Source: Allomuricauda sp. NBRC 101325 (lineage in GTDB: Bacteria > Bacteroidota > Bacteroidia > Flavobacteriales > Flavobacteriaceae). Taken from it: a DNA stretch of 64,000 nucleotides. The notes under the pieces are model-generated. The model saw nothing but the letters and a program-made list of their open reading frames with translations. It searched no databases and was not told the origin of the DNA. The stretch spans positions 1,084,297 through 1,148,296 of the forward strand of contig NZ_BSQF01000002.1 of the NCBI RefSeq assembly GCF_030268205.1. Direction: 5' to 3'. Position numbers and translations under genes: made by a program. This document shows, piece after piece, positions 43,433-53,056 of this stretch (positions within the stretch are counted from its first letter, which is position 1; every line of letters begins with the position of its first letter).

Positions 43433-44567
43433 ATAGCATTCCCTTCGTAGAGGGTAAAATCATTTTCTCGGCATCTCTTTTTACCGCCATTTTAATGGAC
43501 TTGGCAAAAGCCTTGAATATGGCCTCAATTTTATGGTGTTCGTTGATTCCTTCAGCTTTAATGTTCAAATTGGCCTTGGCGCCGTCCGTGAACGATTTAA
43601 AAAAGTGCATGAACATTTCAGTGGGCATATCCCCAACCTTTTCGCGTTTGAATTCGGTATCCCAAACCAACCAATTGCGTCCTCCAAAATCGATGGCAAC
43701 TTGGGCAAGGCAATCATCCATTGGTAAAGTAAAACCATAGCGTTCAATACCCAATTTATTGCCCAAAGCTTTGGAAAATAATTCCCCCAAAGCAATTGCT
43801 GTGTCTTCTATTGTATGGTGCTCATCCACTTCCAAATCACCATCTACTTTAATGTCCAGATCCATTTGACCATGTCTGGCCAATTGGTCCAGCATATGGT
43901 CAAAAAAGGCCAAACCAGTATTGATATTACTCTTTCCTGTCCCATCAAGGTTGATTTTGATTTGAATATCGGTCTCGTTGGTTTTACGGGAAATTTCTGC
44001 AATACGATTTTCCAATTTCAAGAACTCGTAGATTTTTTCCCAATCATTGCTTTCGAGGGCAATGATGTCATCCAACTCTTCTCTTTTCACTGTGATTTCT
44101 CCTGTACCCAAATGGGTTTCATCATTGATAAAGATTCCTTTGGCTCCAAGGTTTTTGGCCAATTCCACATCGGTCAAACGATCACCGATTACAAACGAAT
44201 TATCCAAATCATATTCCTTGGAAAAATAAGATGTCAACATACCAGTACCAGGTTTACGGGTGTTGGCATTATCTTTTGGAAAGGTCTTGTCAATATAAAC
44301 GGCATCAAAGTAAACCCCTTCATTTTCAAAGGATTTCACAATAAAATTATGAACTGGCCAAAAGGTGTCTTCGGGAAAAATATCTGTTCCCAATCCATCT
44401 TGATTGGTGATCATTACCAATTCGTAATCCAATTCTTTGGCGATTTTCCCCAAATAAGTGAATGCTTTGGGATAGAAAATCATTTTCTCAAAGGAATCTA
44501 TCTGCTCGTCCACAGTTTCCTTGATGATGGTTCCATCACGATCAATGAATAGTACTTTTTTGCCCAT
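43431..44567 (-). CDS. hisB: bifunctional histidinol-phosphatase / imidazoleglycerol-phosphate dehydratase
   Basis: The 378-residue protein fuses an N-terminal HAD phosphatase ([30 protein letters not shown]; zinc loop reduced) with a C-terminal dehydratase containing two [15 protein letters not shown] manganese sites. It carries out the dehydratase (step 6) and the phosphatase (step 8). Start and stop overlap by one base with hisC upstream. Confidence 0.96.
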   Translation of the reverse strand: MGKKVLFIDRDGTIIKETVDEQIDSFEKMIFYPKAFTYLGKIAKELDYELVMITNQDGLGTDIFPEDTFWPVHNFIVKSFENEGVYFDAVYIDKTFPKDNANTRKPGTGMLTSYFSKEYDLDNSFVIGDRLTDVELAKNLGAKGIFINDETHLGTGEITVKREELDDIIALESNDWEKIYEFLKLENRIAEISRKTNETDIQIKINLDGTGKSNINTGLAFFDHMLDQLARHGQMDLDIKVDGDLEVDEHHTIEDTAIALGELFSKALGNKLGIERYGFTLPMDDCLAQVAIDFGGRNWLVWDTEFKREKVGDMPTEMFMHFFKSFTDGAKANLNIKAEGINEHHKIEAIFKAFAKSIKMAVKRDAEKMILPSTKGML

Positions 44568-45613
44568 TAGTTCAATGCTTTTAAAATGGCTATCAATTTT
44601 TTGTTTTCGTCTGGTGTGCCTACGGTAAAACGCAATGTGTTTTTACAAAGTGGTTGGGTACTTCGGTTTCGAACCACCACTTGCTTATCCAATAATTGTT
44701 GGTAACGGTTGTTGGCGTCATCAACCTTGGCCAACACAAAATTGGCATCGGTAGGATAAATTTCTTCTATGAATTCCAAACTATGTAATGCCTTGATTAA
44801 TTCTTCTCTTTCATTTAGAATTTGTTGCACCTCTTGATTTACCAAATCTTGATTCAAAACACGCTCGAGTGCTCTTTGTTGGGTCAATTGATTGACATTA
44901 TACGGTGGTTTAATTTTATTCAAAACCCCGATGATTTCTTTAGATGCATAGCAGATTCCCAATCGAATTCCTGCCAACCCATAGGCTTTGGATAAGGTTT
45001 GGGTCACTATTAAATTTGGATAATTTTTAAGTTGAGACAACCAGCTTTCATCTTTTGAAAAATCAATATAAGCCTCATCAATTACCACTAATCCATTGAA
45101 AGAATTCAAAAGTTGTTCGATTCGTTCCTGATTAAAAGCGTTACCAGTTGGATTATTGGGAGAACAAATAAATAGAAGCTTGGATTTGTTGTCTACAACT
45201 TTTAAGATTCCTTCCACATTAGGTTCGAAATCATCAGTTAGCAACACTTCCCTATTCTCCACCGCATTGATGCCTGACAATACCTTGTACATACCATAGG
45301 TAGGTGGCAAAGTAATGATGTTATCCCGATTCGGTTCACAAAACGCCCTATAAATCAAATCCAACACCTCGTCGCTTCCATTCCCGAGTAATATTTGACT
45401 TTCTGCCACTCCTTTTTGCTCAGCCAATAATGATTTTAAGCTGCGTTGATATGGATCGGGGTAACGGTTGACCCCATTGTCAAACGGATTTTCATTGGCA
45501 TCCAAAAATATCATTTCCGAACCGTCGGAAACATATTCGTCACGTGCCGAAGAGTAGGGTTGCAATTTTTGAACCGACTCCCTGACCAGTTTATTTAAAT
45601 CAAACCCTTTCAT
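44567..45613 (-). CDS. hisC: histidinol-phosphate aminotransferase
   Basis: A 348-residue fold-type I PLP enzyme with [47 protein letters not shown] and the PLP lysine in [16 protein letters not shown]. It converts imidazole acetol phosphate to histidinol phosphate. It overlaps hisD and hisB by one base each. Confidence 0.96.
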   Translation of the reverse strand: MKGFDLNKLVRESVQKLQPYSSARDEYVSDGSEMIFLDANENPFDNGVNRYPDPYQRSLKSLLAEQKGVAESQILLGNGSDEVLDLIYRAFCEPNRDNIITLPPTYGMYKVLSGINAVENREVLLTDDFEPNVEGILKVVDNKSKLLFICSPNNPTGNAFNQERIEQLLNSFNGLVVIDEAYIDFSKDESWLSQLKNYPNLIVTQTLSKAYGLAGIRLGICYASKEIIGVLNKIKPPYNVNQLTQQRALERVLNQDLVNQEVQQILNEREELIKALHSLEFIEEIYPTDANFVLAKVDDANNRYQQLLDKQVVVRNRSTQPLCKNTLRFTVGTPDENKKLIAILKALN

Positions 45614-46896
45614 TACTTCAAACTATTTAATCTAAGGGTTACTGCGTTTTTGTGTGCTTGTAACCCTTCCGCTTCGGCCATTAGTTCAATGGCACTTCCT
45701 ATTTCTTGAATTCCCTTTTCTGATATTTTTTGAAAAGTCATACTCTTCATAAAACTATCCAGATTTACCCCACTATATTGTTTGGCGTATCCGTTTGTAG
45801 GTAGGGTATGATTGGTTCCTGATGCATAATCTCCTGCACTTTCTGGCGTGTAGTTTCCAATAAAAACCGAACCTGCATTCTGAATGTTTTCCAGATAATA
45901 TTCCTCATTCTCCACACAAACAATAAAATGTTCTGGACCGTATTCGTTAATGAGCTCCAATGCCTCCTCATCGTCTTTAACCAAAATCAATCTACTGTTG
46001 CCAATGGACTTTCGGGCAATTTCAACTCTTGGCAATTGTTCAAGCTGAATTTCAATTTCATTTTCAACAGCATCTATCATTTTTTCAGAAGTAGAGACTA
46101 AAATCACTTGACTGTCCACTCCATGCTCAGCCTGACTCAATAAATCCGAAGCAACAAAAGCAGGATTTGCGGAATCATCGGCTACTACCAACAATTCACT
46201 TGGACCAGCTGGCATATCAATTGCAACCCCATATTTGGTAGCCAATTGCTTTGCAACGGTCACATATTGGTTTCCAGGGCCAAAGATTTTATACACTTTC
46301 GGAATACTCTCAGTTCCAAAGGTCATCCCTGCAATGGCCTGAATGCCTCCTACTTTAAAAATCTGTGTCACGCCACATAATTGGGCTGCATATAAAATAG
46401 CTGGATTGATTTCACCATTTTTATCTGGGGGACTGCAAAGCACTATTTCTTTGCATCCTGCAAGCTTTGCGGGAATGGCCAACATCAAAATGGTTGAAAA
46501 TAGTGGTGCAGTTCCTCCTGGAATGTACAATCCAACTCTTTGAATAGGACGTTTTTCTTGCCAACACTCCACCCCTGGCATTGTCTCCAATTCAACTTTG
46601 GTGGTTTTCTGGGCTGCGTGGAACTTTTCAATATTGGATTTGGCCAAATTGATAGCTTGCTTTAAAGCATCTGATACTTTGTTGTTGGCAATTTCAATTT
46701 CTGAGATAGATACTAAAAAGGAGTCCAATTCAACCTTATCGAATTGCGCCGTGTATTTATTAATGACAGTATCGCCTCCAGATTGTACTTCATTAAAAAT
46801 ATTTTCAACAATTCCCTCGATTTCGGCAACAGTTTGGGTGGGCCTTGTTAACAAGCTATCCCACTCGTTTTTATCGGGATATAAAAACTTTTTCAT
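45613..46896 (-). CDS. hisD: histidinol dehydrogenase
   Basis: A 427-residue zinc enzyme with PGGTAPLFSTILMLAIPAKLAG, the substrate-binding IFGPGNQYVTVAK, DMPAGPSEL, LSQAEHG holding zinc Gln/His, and the catalytic GPEHFIV...ENIQNAGSVFIGNYTPESAGDYASGTNHTLPT region. It oxidises histidinol to histidine in two NAD-dependent steps. It overlaps the GNAT gene start-stop by 4 bases (ATGA). Confidence 0.97.
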   Translation of the reverse strand: MKKFLYPDKNEWDSLLTRPTQTVAEIEGIVENIFNEVQSGGDTVINKYTAQFDKVELDSFLVSISEIEIANNKVSDALKQAINLAKSNIEKFHAAQKTTKVELETMPGVECWQEKRPIQRVGLYIPGGTAPLFSTILMLAIPAKLAGCKEIVLCSPPDKNGEINPAILYAAQLCGVTQIFKVGGIQAIAGMTFGTESIPKVYKIFGPGNQYVTVAKQLATKYGVAIDMPAGPSELLVVADDSANPAFVASDLLSQAEHGVDSQVILVSTSEKMIDAVENEIEIQLEQLPRVEIARKSIGNSRLILVKDDEEALELINEYGPEHFIVCVENEEYYLENIQNAGSVFIGNYTPESAGDYASGTNHTLPTNGYAKQYSGVNLDSFMKSMTFQKISEKGIQEIGSAIELMAEAEGLQAHKNAVTLRLNSLK

Positions 46897-47330
46897 GCTT
46901 TAAGTTTTTTGATCATGTGAAATCCCAAAGGTTCATAGCCTTGGTTCTCCCAAAACTTTTTACCTCTAGTATTTTTAGCATAGCAGTTGACTTCAAGGCC
47001 ATCACAATCCAATTCTTCAGCATAATTGGCTAGAAATGTCATCATGGCTTCTCCTATTTTCTTTCCTTGATACGCTGGGTCAATGATCACATTGTCTGGC
47101 TCCAAGTGTTTTCCCGCATATAGCTTGTTCAACTCCCAAACGCCACAAATCCCGACCAGTCTTTCTCCATCATAAACCCCTATGCATTTGTACCCCATGG
47201 GAATCATGGCCGAGAGTCGTACTTCCAAAACCTCTATCGGGATTTTTTCTCCATTCAGCACAAATGCCAATGGTAGAATGGAAAACAAATTTTCCGTAGG
47301 AATCCATTTTATGTTGAATCGACTTTCCAT
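46893..47330 (-). CDS. GNAT N-acetyltransferase between hisG and hisD
   Basis: The 145-residue protein contains the acetyl-CoA site DNVIIDPAYQGKKIGEAMMTFLANYAEE and a later NTRGKKFWENQGYEPLGFHMIKKL. It overlaps hisD by four bases and follows hisG by 10 nt. I recall GNAT genes in the same position in other flavobacterial his operons. The acceptor is unknown. Confidence 0.82.
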   Translation of the reverse strand: MESRFNIKWIPTENLFSILPLAFVLNGEKIPIEVLEVRLSAMIPMGYKCIGVYDGERLVGICGVWELNKLYAGKHLEPDNVIIDPAYQGKKIGEAMMTFLANYAEELDCDGLEVNCYAKNTRGKKFWENQGYEPLGFHMIKKLKA

Positions 47331-47340
47331 CGCCTATTAA

Positions 47341-48198
47341 TTAAAGAACCATCTTTTCAATTGGACAAACCAAAATACCTTCAGCCCCAGCTTGTTTCAA
47401 TTCATCTATCACTTCCCAAAAAGTCTCCCGATTGATTACGGTGTGTACCGAACTCCAACCCTCTTCCGCCAAGGGCAAAACTGTGGGGCTTCGCATTCCT
47501 GGAAGTATGGAAATAATCTCATCCAATTTGTCATTTGGTGCGTTCATCAACACATATTTGTTGTTTCGCGCTTGAAGTACTGATTTAATTCGAAACTGAA
47601 TCTTTCTCAATATTTCGCGTCGTTCTTCCGTGATTTTAGGAGAAACTGCGAGTACCGCCTCACTTTTCAGGATGACTTCAACTTCTTTCAAGTTGTTTTT
47701 GAACAAGGTGCTCCCACTGGAAACTATATCACAAATTCCATAGGCCAGCCCTATATTCGGAGCAATTTCCACAGAACCATTAATGATGTGCAACTCGGCA
47801 TTTACACCTTGGGATTCCAAATATTCCCGCACTGTATTGGGATAGGAAGTGGCTACTTTTTTCCCCTCAAAATCTTTTACGGAATTGTATTTGGCGTTTT
47901 TTGGTACTGCCAAAGACACTCTACACTTAGAAAAATTGAGTTTTTCCACAGCCTCAATGTCCTTGCCTTTTTCAACCAATACATTTTCGCCAATAATGGC
48001 AATATCCACTACCCCATCCCTTAAATACTGGGGAATGTCACCGTTTCGCAGATAGAAAACTTCCAAAGGAAAGTTTCGGGCGGTGGCTTTTAATTGGTCT
48101 TTTCCATTGTCTATGGAAATACCACAGTCTTTTAAAATGGCGAGTGAATCCTCGTTTAAGCGACCACTCTTTTGTACGGCAATCCTAATTTTTGTCAT
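47341..48198 (-). CDS. hisG: ATP phosphoribosyltransferase, long form
   Basis: The 285-residue protein is HisG_L: catalytic domains with KSGRLNEDSLAILKDCGI and the PRPP-binding stretch IVSSGSTLFKNNL, plus the C-terminal ACT-like regulatory domain (about 212-285, ending AEGILVCPIEKMVL) that gives histidine feedback inhibition. It catalyses the first committed step. It is the first structural gene after the attenuator, which lies 36 bp upstream. Confidence 0.96.
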   Translation of the reverse strand: MTKIRIAVQKSGRLNEDSLAILKDCGISIDNGKDQLKATARNFPLEVFYLRNGDIPQYLRDGVVDIAIIGENVLVEKGKDIEAVEKLNFSKCRVSLAVPKNAKYNSVKDFEGKKVATSYPNTVREYLESQGVNAELHIINGSVEIAPNIGLAYGICDIVSSGSTLFKNNLKEVEVILKSEAVLAVSPKITEERREILRKIQFRIKSVLQARNNKYVLMNAPNDKLDEIISILPGMRSPTVLPLAEEGWSSVHTVINRETFWEVIDELKQAGAEGILVCPIEKMVL

Positions 48199-48233
48199 CG
48201 TTGTTCAATTTTGTCTGAAAAACCAAATGGACT

Positions 48234-48269
48234 TAAAAAACAAAACCCGTTTGATTTCTCAAACGGGTT
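48234..48269 (-). terminator. his attenuator terminator
   Basis: On the minus strand AACCCGTTTGA (48269-48259) pairs with TCAAACGGGTT (48254-48244) over a 4-nt loop, followed by TTTTGTTTTTT. It lies between the leader peptide gene and hisG. Confidence 0.92.
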
Positions 48270-48313
48270 AGAATATATTTTATATACAACAATACATTCC
48301 TATCTCGCTTGAG
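48258..48313 (-). promoter_or_regulatory. his antiterminator pairing
   Basis: CTCAAGCG in the leader coding sequence (48313-48306) is complementary to CGTTTGAG (48265-48258), the left part of the terminator stem, with one G:U pair. A ribosome stalled at the His codons leaves the first arm free, so the antiterminator forms. A ribosome at the leader stop covers it, so the terminator forms. Confidence 0.7.
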
Positions 48314-48356
48314 GGCAAGTATAAAAATGATGGTGATGTACGTTTGTCTTTCTCAT
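48300..48356 (-). CDS. his operon leader peptide
   Basis: A short ATG-TAG frame encodes MRKTNVHHHHFYTCPQAR, 18 residues with four consecutive His codons (CAT CAC CAT CAT) at positions 7-10. Together with the terminator at 48234-48269 and the competing pairing it is a classical attenuator: low His-tRNA stalls the ribosome and permits hisG transcription. Promoter evidence lies 9 bases upstream, so the transcript has almost no leader before the ATG. Confidence 0.9.
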   Translation of the reverse strand: MRKTNVHHHHFYTCPQAR

Positions 48357-48364
48357 TATGATTT

Positions 48365-48392
48365 CAAAAGTAGAATATATTTTTTTATCAAA
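48365..48392 (-). promoter_or_regulatory. putative his operon promoter
   Basis: TACTTTTG (48372-48365, minus strand) matches the -7 consensus. A TTTG (48392-48389) lies 16 nt upstream, a little short of the usual spacing. It would start transcription just before the leader peptide ATG. Confidence 0.5.
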
Positions 48393-48402
48393 AAAGCGGA
48401 AA

Positions 48403-49218
48403 TTAGTTATTTCCCAAAATTAATGGCAAACCATCATCTCCCGATCCTACAACTACAATTTTGGCATTTGGGGATTCAGCCAGTTTTAAAGTGGCATCGA
48501 TTCCTTTGTCCTGCAAAATTTTGTCAGTCAAAGAAGCGCTAAGAATTCTGTTCGCATCAGCTTTACCTTGGGCTTCGATTCGTACTTTTTCGGCTTCTTT
48601 TTCTGCTGTAACCAGTCTAAACTCATATTCCAACGACTCTTGCTCTTGTTTTAGCTTACGTTCGATAGCATCCTTAATGGTTGGTGGAAGCGTCACATCC
48701 CTTACCAAAACTTCATTCAATTGGATGTATTGGTCTTCCACAATAATTTGGGTTTCCTCAAAAATTTCTTGTTGAATGGCATCCCTTTTACTGGAATACA
48801 ATTGTTCAGGTGTATATCGACCCACAACACTACGTGCAGCAGAACGAATGGCTGGGAGAAGTACTCTTTCAATATATTGCTCACTCTTTTCTTGGTGCAA
48901 TTTTCCAAGTTCAACATATTTAGGCTGAAACCATACAGAGGCCTCCAATTTAATATCCAATCCGTTGGAGGAAAGTACGTTCATTTTTTCCAGTCTTTCT
49001 TGTTGACGCACTTCGTAAATGTATACTCTATTCCAAGGCGCTACCAGATGAAACCCCTCTCCTAAAGGTGGTTCATCGGTAACCACACCGCCTCCAAAAG
49101 TTTTGTAAAGTACTCCTGCTTCCCCAGAACCAATGGTCACGGCGGATTTAGAAATTAAAATGATTAGAAAAATAACCGCCGCCAATGCAGGCAACGCAAT
49201 TTTGGGTAATTTATCCAT
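48403..49218 (-). CDS. prohibitin/SPFH-domain membrane protein
   Basis: A 271-residue protein with an N-terminal membrane anchor (about residues 8-24) followed by an SPFH domain (GEAGVLYKTFGGGV, PWNRVYIYEVRQQE, VLVRDVTLPPTIKDAIERKLKQEQESLEYEF) and a coiled coil EKEAEKVRIEAQGKADAN. The prohibitin-type order is clear. It probably forms ring scaffolds that organise the membrane and regulate proteases such as FtsH. It lies 12 nt after the VWA membrane gene. Confidence 0.9.
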   Translation of the reverse strand: MDKLPKIALPALAAVIFLIILISKSAVTIGSGEAGVLYKTFGGGVVTDEPPLGEGFHLVAPWNRVYIYEVRQQERLEKMNVLSSNGLDIKLEASVWFQPKYVELGKLHQEKSEQYIERVLLPAIRSAARSVVGRYTPEQLYSSKRDAIQQEIFEETQIIVEDQYIQLNEVLVRDVTLPPTIKDAIERKLKQEQESLEYEFRLVTAEKEAEKVRIEAQGKADANRILSASLTDKILQDKGIDATLKLAESPNAKIVVVGSGDDGLPLILGNN

Positions 49219-49230
49219 TTGTATATGGTT

Positions 49231-51264
49231 TTATATTAGTCCGTTATATTTTCTGATGAACCATTCCAAAGCTAAGGAAAGTACCATCAGTCCGAGTAAA
49301 ATACGGAAATCTATTAAAGATACAACATTATCCCTGCTCTTTTGTACGGGTAGAAAATCAGCATTATTACTTAAATCTTCTGCAAAGGATTCAATATTGT
49401 TTAAGAAATACAATTGACCGTTTGTTTTAGTTGCTAACCTTCCCATTTTTTGATAATTGGAAGCGGTTACTTGTTGCTCAGGATTAAAATCCAATATTCT
49501 AAAGCTTCCTGAACGCGAAATATTTGCATTCGTGGCAGTAACCATAAAATCGTATGCTCCAGCAACCAAATCGCTTAAATCCACTTCGTAGTAATTGCCT
49601 TTTAAAAGTAAAGGTGCCTCTCGTTCAAAATCGGTATCCTTACCCTTTAGGGTAATGGATAACTTGGCATCAGAATCAAATTGATAGCTTTCATCAAAAT
49701 AAGAAGCACGAATCAAAGCCATACTTGGGTTGTCAAAAACTAATTGATAATCCAGTTCTAATCTATTTCTTTGATTGTTGGCCGTCAAATACACCATCAG
49801 GTTGCCCATAAAGGCATCGAACTTGCTAAAACTTTGATTGTTTCTGTAAGTCTGCGCTCTCCATCGCCATATGTTTTCACCAAATAGAACGGCTTCTTTT
49901 TGAGTTCCATCGGTAACAATGGCAAATAAAGGATTGTCCAAGTTCACCCCTTTAATTTGTTGAGACATTAAAGTTTCACTATTTTTTTGGAATTCAACCT
50001 CACCCAAAGTACCCAACAATGGTGGAAATCCATCAACATTAAACTCACCCAAACCAAAAATGCTAAAGGCATTGTTTAAAACGGGAACAATTTCTTCAGA
50101 TTGGCCACTGCTTCGGTACGTAAAACTTTCTTGCGAACGATTTACAAAGTTGAAATCTGTTTTGCTGCCAGTAACGGTAAAATAGTTGGCGTTCGAATCT
50201 TTTAAAAACTGATATACTGCCCTAAAACTCCCATTGGGCTGATACAGAATAATGATATCGGCATCTTCCAACTGGTTTCTTGATGCATTTGGCTCAATGA
50301 TGTTTACCGTACGTTGCTCATTGGCTTCTATTGATTTTTTTAAAGCTCCAATGTCTGGATGCAACATATCTGAAACAATCACCACATTGGTTTTTTCATC
50401 GATTACCTCAATGGCAGTTTCTTTACTGTTGTTTGCTGTGTTTTTTTCATTTTCCAAGGTGCTCACTTCTACCTTGATGGTTTTTATTCCCACACTTTCG
50501 GCCTCCACCAAGGCATTTAGGGTCTCACTGGATTTTGAAGTATTGAGCTGTATCCGTTCTTGATGCACCCTATTTCCATTTATGGAAATCGTGACCGTGC
50601 TGGTCACAGGTCTATCGCCACGAAACAAGACTGTGGTTTCAATTGGAAATTTATTTTGAAGAAATGCGTATTTGTTGACGTTAATGAGTCCAACGGAAAT
50701 ATCCTCATATTGTGTGGTGTCTCCCACTACAATGGGATACATTGAAAGATTTTCATTCAGATTTAGGTATTCGTAATCCCTACCCCTGGTTTGGTTTCCA
50801 TCTGAAAGAAGAACCACAGCATTAGTGCCATTGACAAAAACTTGGTCCAATGTTGAAAGTGCTTCCGAAATATTGGTGTTATTTTGGTCAAAATGAATGG
50901 AATCGGTTGCCTGCATGGAGTTTCCAAATCCATATTGGTGCATTTGAAAGCGTTCGTTCAGTTCGGGATTTTGCCGTAGACTTTGAATGGTTGAAGTCAA
51001 CTCGTCCTCGGAAGTTCCATTTTGCATGGAGGAGGATTGATCCACTAAAAAAATCAGATTCGATTTTTCAATAAAATAATCCTTGTCAACAAATTTTGGA
51101 TTGATCAAAAGCAAAAGGCCGCAAAACAGGGTTACAAACCTGAGTGCGGCCAATATGATTCTTAAGGAACCCTTTCTTGGGTTTTTGTAGAAATACTGAT
51201 AAAATACTATGGTAAGCGCGGCTGCTACTGCTAAAATAATAAGAAGTACCGTGCTCAAATCCAT
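49231..51264 (-). CDS. large VWA-domain membrane protein
   Basis: The 677-residue protein has N-terminal membrane helices (about 5-25 and 35-57), a VWA domain (LIFLVDQSSSMQNG MIDAS; VLLSDGNQTRG), a long beta-rich middle region, a Rossmann-like NVVIVSDMLHPDIGAL portion, and a C-terminal helix near LLGLMVLSLALEWFI. The architecture is similar to BatA-like or glutamine-amidotransferase-like VWA proteins of Bacteroidota. It precedes the SPFH gene and follows fabG by 4 nt. Role unknown. Confidence 0.8.
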   Translation of the reverse strand: MDLSTVLLIILAVAAALTIVFYQYFYKNPRKGSLRIILAALRFVTLFCGLLLLINPKFVDKDYFIEKSNLIFLVDQSSSMQNGTSEDELTSTIQSLRQNPELNERFQMHQYGFGNSMQATDSIHFDQNNTNISEALSTLDQVFVNGTNAVVLLSDGNQTRGRDYEYLNLNENLSMYPIVVGDTTQYEDISVGLINVNKYAFLQNKFPIETTVLFRGDRPVTSTVTISINGNRVHQERIQLNTSKSSETLNALVEAESVGIKTIKVEVSTLENEKNTANNSKETAIEVIDEKTNVVIVSDMLHPDIGALKKSIEANEQRTVNIIEPNASRNQLEDADIIILYQPNGSFRAVYQFLKDSNANYFTVTGSKTDFNFVNRSQESFTYRSSGQSEEIVPVLNNAFSIFGLGEFNVDGFPPLLGTLGEVEFQKNSETLMSQQIKGVNLDNPLFAIVTDGTQKEAVLFGENIWRWRAQTYRNNQSFSKFDAFMGNLMVYLTANNQRNRLELDYQLVFDNPSMALIRASYFDESYQFDSDAKLSITLKGKDTDFEREAPLLLKGNYYEVDLSDLVAGAYDFMVTATNANISRSGSFRILDFNPEQQVTASNYQKMGRLATKTNGQLYFLNNIESFAEDLSNNADFLPVQKSRDNVVSLIDFRILLGLMVLSLALEWFIRKYNGLI

Positions 51265-51268
51265 TGGT

Positions 51269-52018
51269 TTATGTTAGCATACCTCCATCTACGTTCAACA
51301 CTTGTCCAGTAACGTAGTCAGACAAATCTGAAGCCAAGAACAAACAAGCATTAGCTACATCCTCTGGACTTCCTCCTCTTTTTAATGGAATACCTTCTCT
51401 CCAACCTTGAACGGTTTTTTCGTCCAATTTTTCGGTCATTTCAGTTTCGATGAAACCAGGAGCGATGGCATTGCAACGGATATTTCTAGAACCCAATTCC
51501 AAAGCAACAGATTTAGTGAATCCAATCATACCCGCTTTGGAAGCTGCATAGTTGGTCTGACCAGCATTACCTTTTACACCAACAACACTACTCATGTTAA
51601 TAATGGAACCTTTACGTTGTTTCAACATGGTGCGTTGCACAGCTTTGGTCATGTTGAACACGGATTTAAGGTTGATTTCGATGACTTTATCAAAATCCTC
51701 CTCTCCCATGCGCATCAATAAATTGTCTTTGGTTATCCCGGCATTATTGATAAGTACGTCGATTCTACCATCAAAATCTTCCAATACTTGTGCTACCAAT
51801 GCTTCTGAATCCGCATAACTGGCTGCATCACTTTTATAAGCCTTTGCTTTAACGCCTTGAGCGGTCAATTCTTTTTCCAATTCCAGAGCAGGAGCTTCAC
51901 TGGAACTGTAGGTAAAGGCCACATTGGCACCGTGCTTTGCGAAAATTTCGGCAATACCTTTTCCAATTCCCCTACTTGCTCCTGTTATAATTACATTTTT
52001 ACCTTCCAAAAGTTTCAT
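51269..52018 (-). CDS. fabG: 3-oxoacyl-ACP reductase
   Basis: The ATG at 52018 gives MKLLEGKNVIITGASRGIGKGIAE; the longer frame is upstream leader. This SDR (249 residues) has the TGASRGIG cofactor loop, the NNAGITKD segment, catalytic Ser-Tyr-Lys (INMSSVVG, NYAASKAG) and the FabG-typical C-terminus YVTGQVLNVDGGMLT. It reduces 3-oxoacyl-ACP with NADPH in fatty-acid synthesis. Confidence 0.94.
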   Translation of the reverse strand: MKLLEGKNVIITGASRGIGKGIAEIFAKHGANVAFTYSSSEAPALELEKELTAQGVKAKAYKSDAASYADSEALVAQVLEDFDGRIDVLINNAGITKDNLLMRMGEEDFDKVIEINLKSVFNMTKAVQRTMLKQRKGSIINMSSVVGVKGNAGQTNYAASKAGMIGFTKSVALELGSRNIRCNAIAPGFIETEMTEKLDEKTVQGWREGIPLKRGGSPEDVANACLFLASDLSDYVTGQVLNVDGGMLT

Positions 52019-52074
52019 ACTACGTTTGTTTGAATGGTTAATAACCAAATATAGTTGTTGTTTTATGTTTAGAC

Positions 52075-52103
52075 GAAAAAAAATCCCGCATAAAACGGGA
52101 TTT
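52075..52103 (-). terminator. intrinsic terminator after sucD
   Basis: AAATCCCG (52081-52088) and CGGGATTT (52096-52103) pair over a 7-nt loop, with an eight-base A tract on the plus strand that is the U tract of the sucD transcript. It separates sucD from fabG. Confidence 0.85.
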
Positions 52104-52123
52104 AGTATGGATTTAACGGTCGG

Positions 52124-52996
52124 TTATCCAACCACTTCTTTCACTTTTGCGCCAATTTCAGCAGGGGAATCCACCACATGGATACCACATTCCTTCATGA
52201 TTCTTTTCTTGGCTTGGGCAGTATCATCGCTACCACCAACAATGGCTCCAGCGTGTCCCATTGTACGTCCGGCAGGAGCAGTTTCACCAGCGATGAATCC
52301 AACGATTGGCTTCTTGCTTCCGCTTTCTTTGTACCATCTTGCAGCTTCTGCTTCCAATTGACCACCAATTTCACCGATCATTACTACGCATTCGGTTTCT
52401 GGATCATTGATCAAAAGCTCTACTGCTTTTTTAGTTGTAGTTCCAATAATTGGGTCACCACCAATACCAATGGCAGTTGTAATTCCCAATCCTTGACGCA
52501 CAACTTGGTCTGCAGCTTCATAAGTCAAAGTTCCAGATTTTGAAACGATTCCCACTTTTCCTTTTTTGAAAACAAAACCTGGCATAATTCCCACTTTTGC
52601 TTCTTCAGGAGTGATAACCCCCGGACAGTTAGGGCCAATCAAAGTACAGTCTTTATCTTGAATGTAATCGTTGGCTTTAACCATATCTGCAACCGGAATT
52701 CCTTCTGTGATGGTAATGATCACTTTGATTCCAGCATCAGCAGCTTCCATAATCGCGTCTGCAGCAAATGCAGGCGGTACAAAAATAATTGTGGTATCGG
52801 CACCAACTTGTTCTACGGCGTCTGCTACCGTGTTAAAAACTGGTTTTCCAAGGTGTTCTTGACCTCCTTTTCCTGGAGTTACACCACCAACAACGTTGGT
52901 TCCGTAATCAATCATTTGGCCGGCGTGGAAAGTTCCTTCGCTACCGGTAAATCCTTGTACAATTATTTTCGAATCTTTGTTTACTAAGACGCTCAT
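52124..52996 (-). CDS. sucD: succinyl-CoA synthetase, alpha subunit
   Basis: A 290-residue CoA-ligase alpha subunit: [21 protein letters not shown] binds Co[21 protein letters not shown] and [13 protein letters not shown] are conserved, and GHAGAIVGG carries the phosphohistidine. It makes succinate and a nucleoside triphosphate from succinyl-CoA in the TCA cycle. The beta subunit gene is not in the window, so sucC is elsewhere. Confidence 0.96.
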   Translation of the reverse strand: MSVLVNKDSKIIVQGFTGSEGTFHAGQMIDYGTNVVGGVTPGKGGQEHLGKPVFNTVADAVEQVGADTTIIFVPPAFAADAIMEAADAGIKVIITITEGIPVADMVKANDYIQDKDCTLIGPNCPGVITPEEAKVGIMPGFVFKKGKVGIVSKSGTLTYEAADQVVRQGLGITTAIGIGGDPIIGTTTKKAVELLINDPETECVVMIGEIGGQLEAEAARWYKESGSKKPIVGFIAGETAPAGRTMGHAGAIVGGSDDTAQAKKRIMKECGIHVVDSPAEIGAKVKEVVG

Positions 52997-53056
52997 AGGT
53001 TTAACTTATTATTACTACAAAAATAGGGCATGCTTTAATTTTACGCCTCCTATTTT

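Noticed and set aside
43815..44552. 245-codon plus-strand frame opposite hisB
   Set aside because: Long but entirely antisense to hisB, with Phe/Ile/His-rich composition typical of an antisense shadow.
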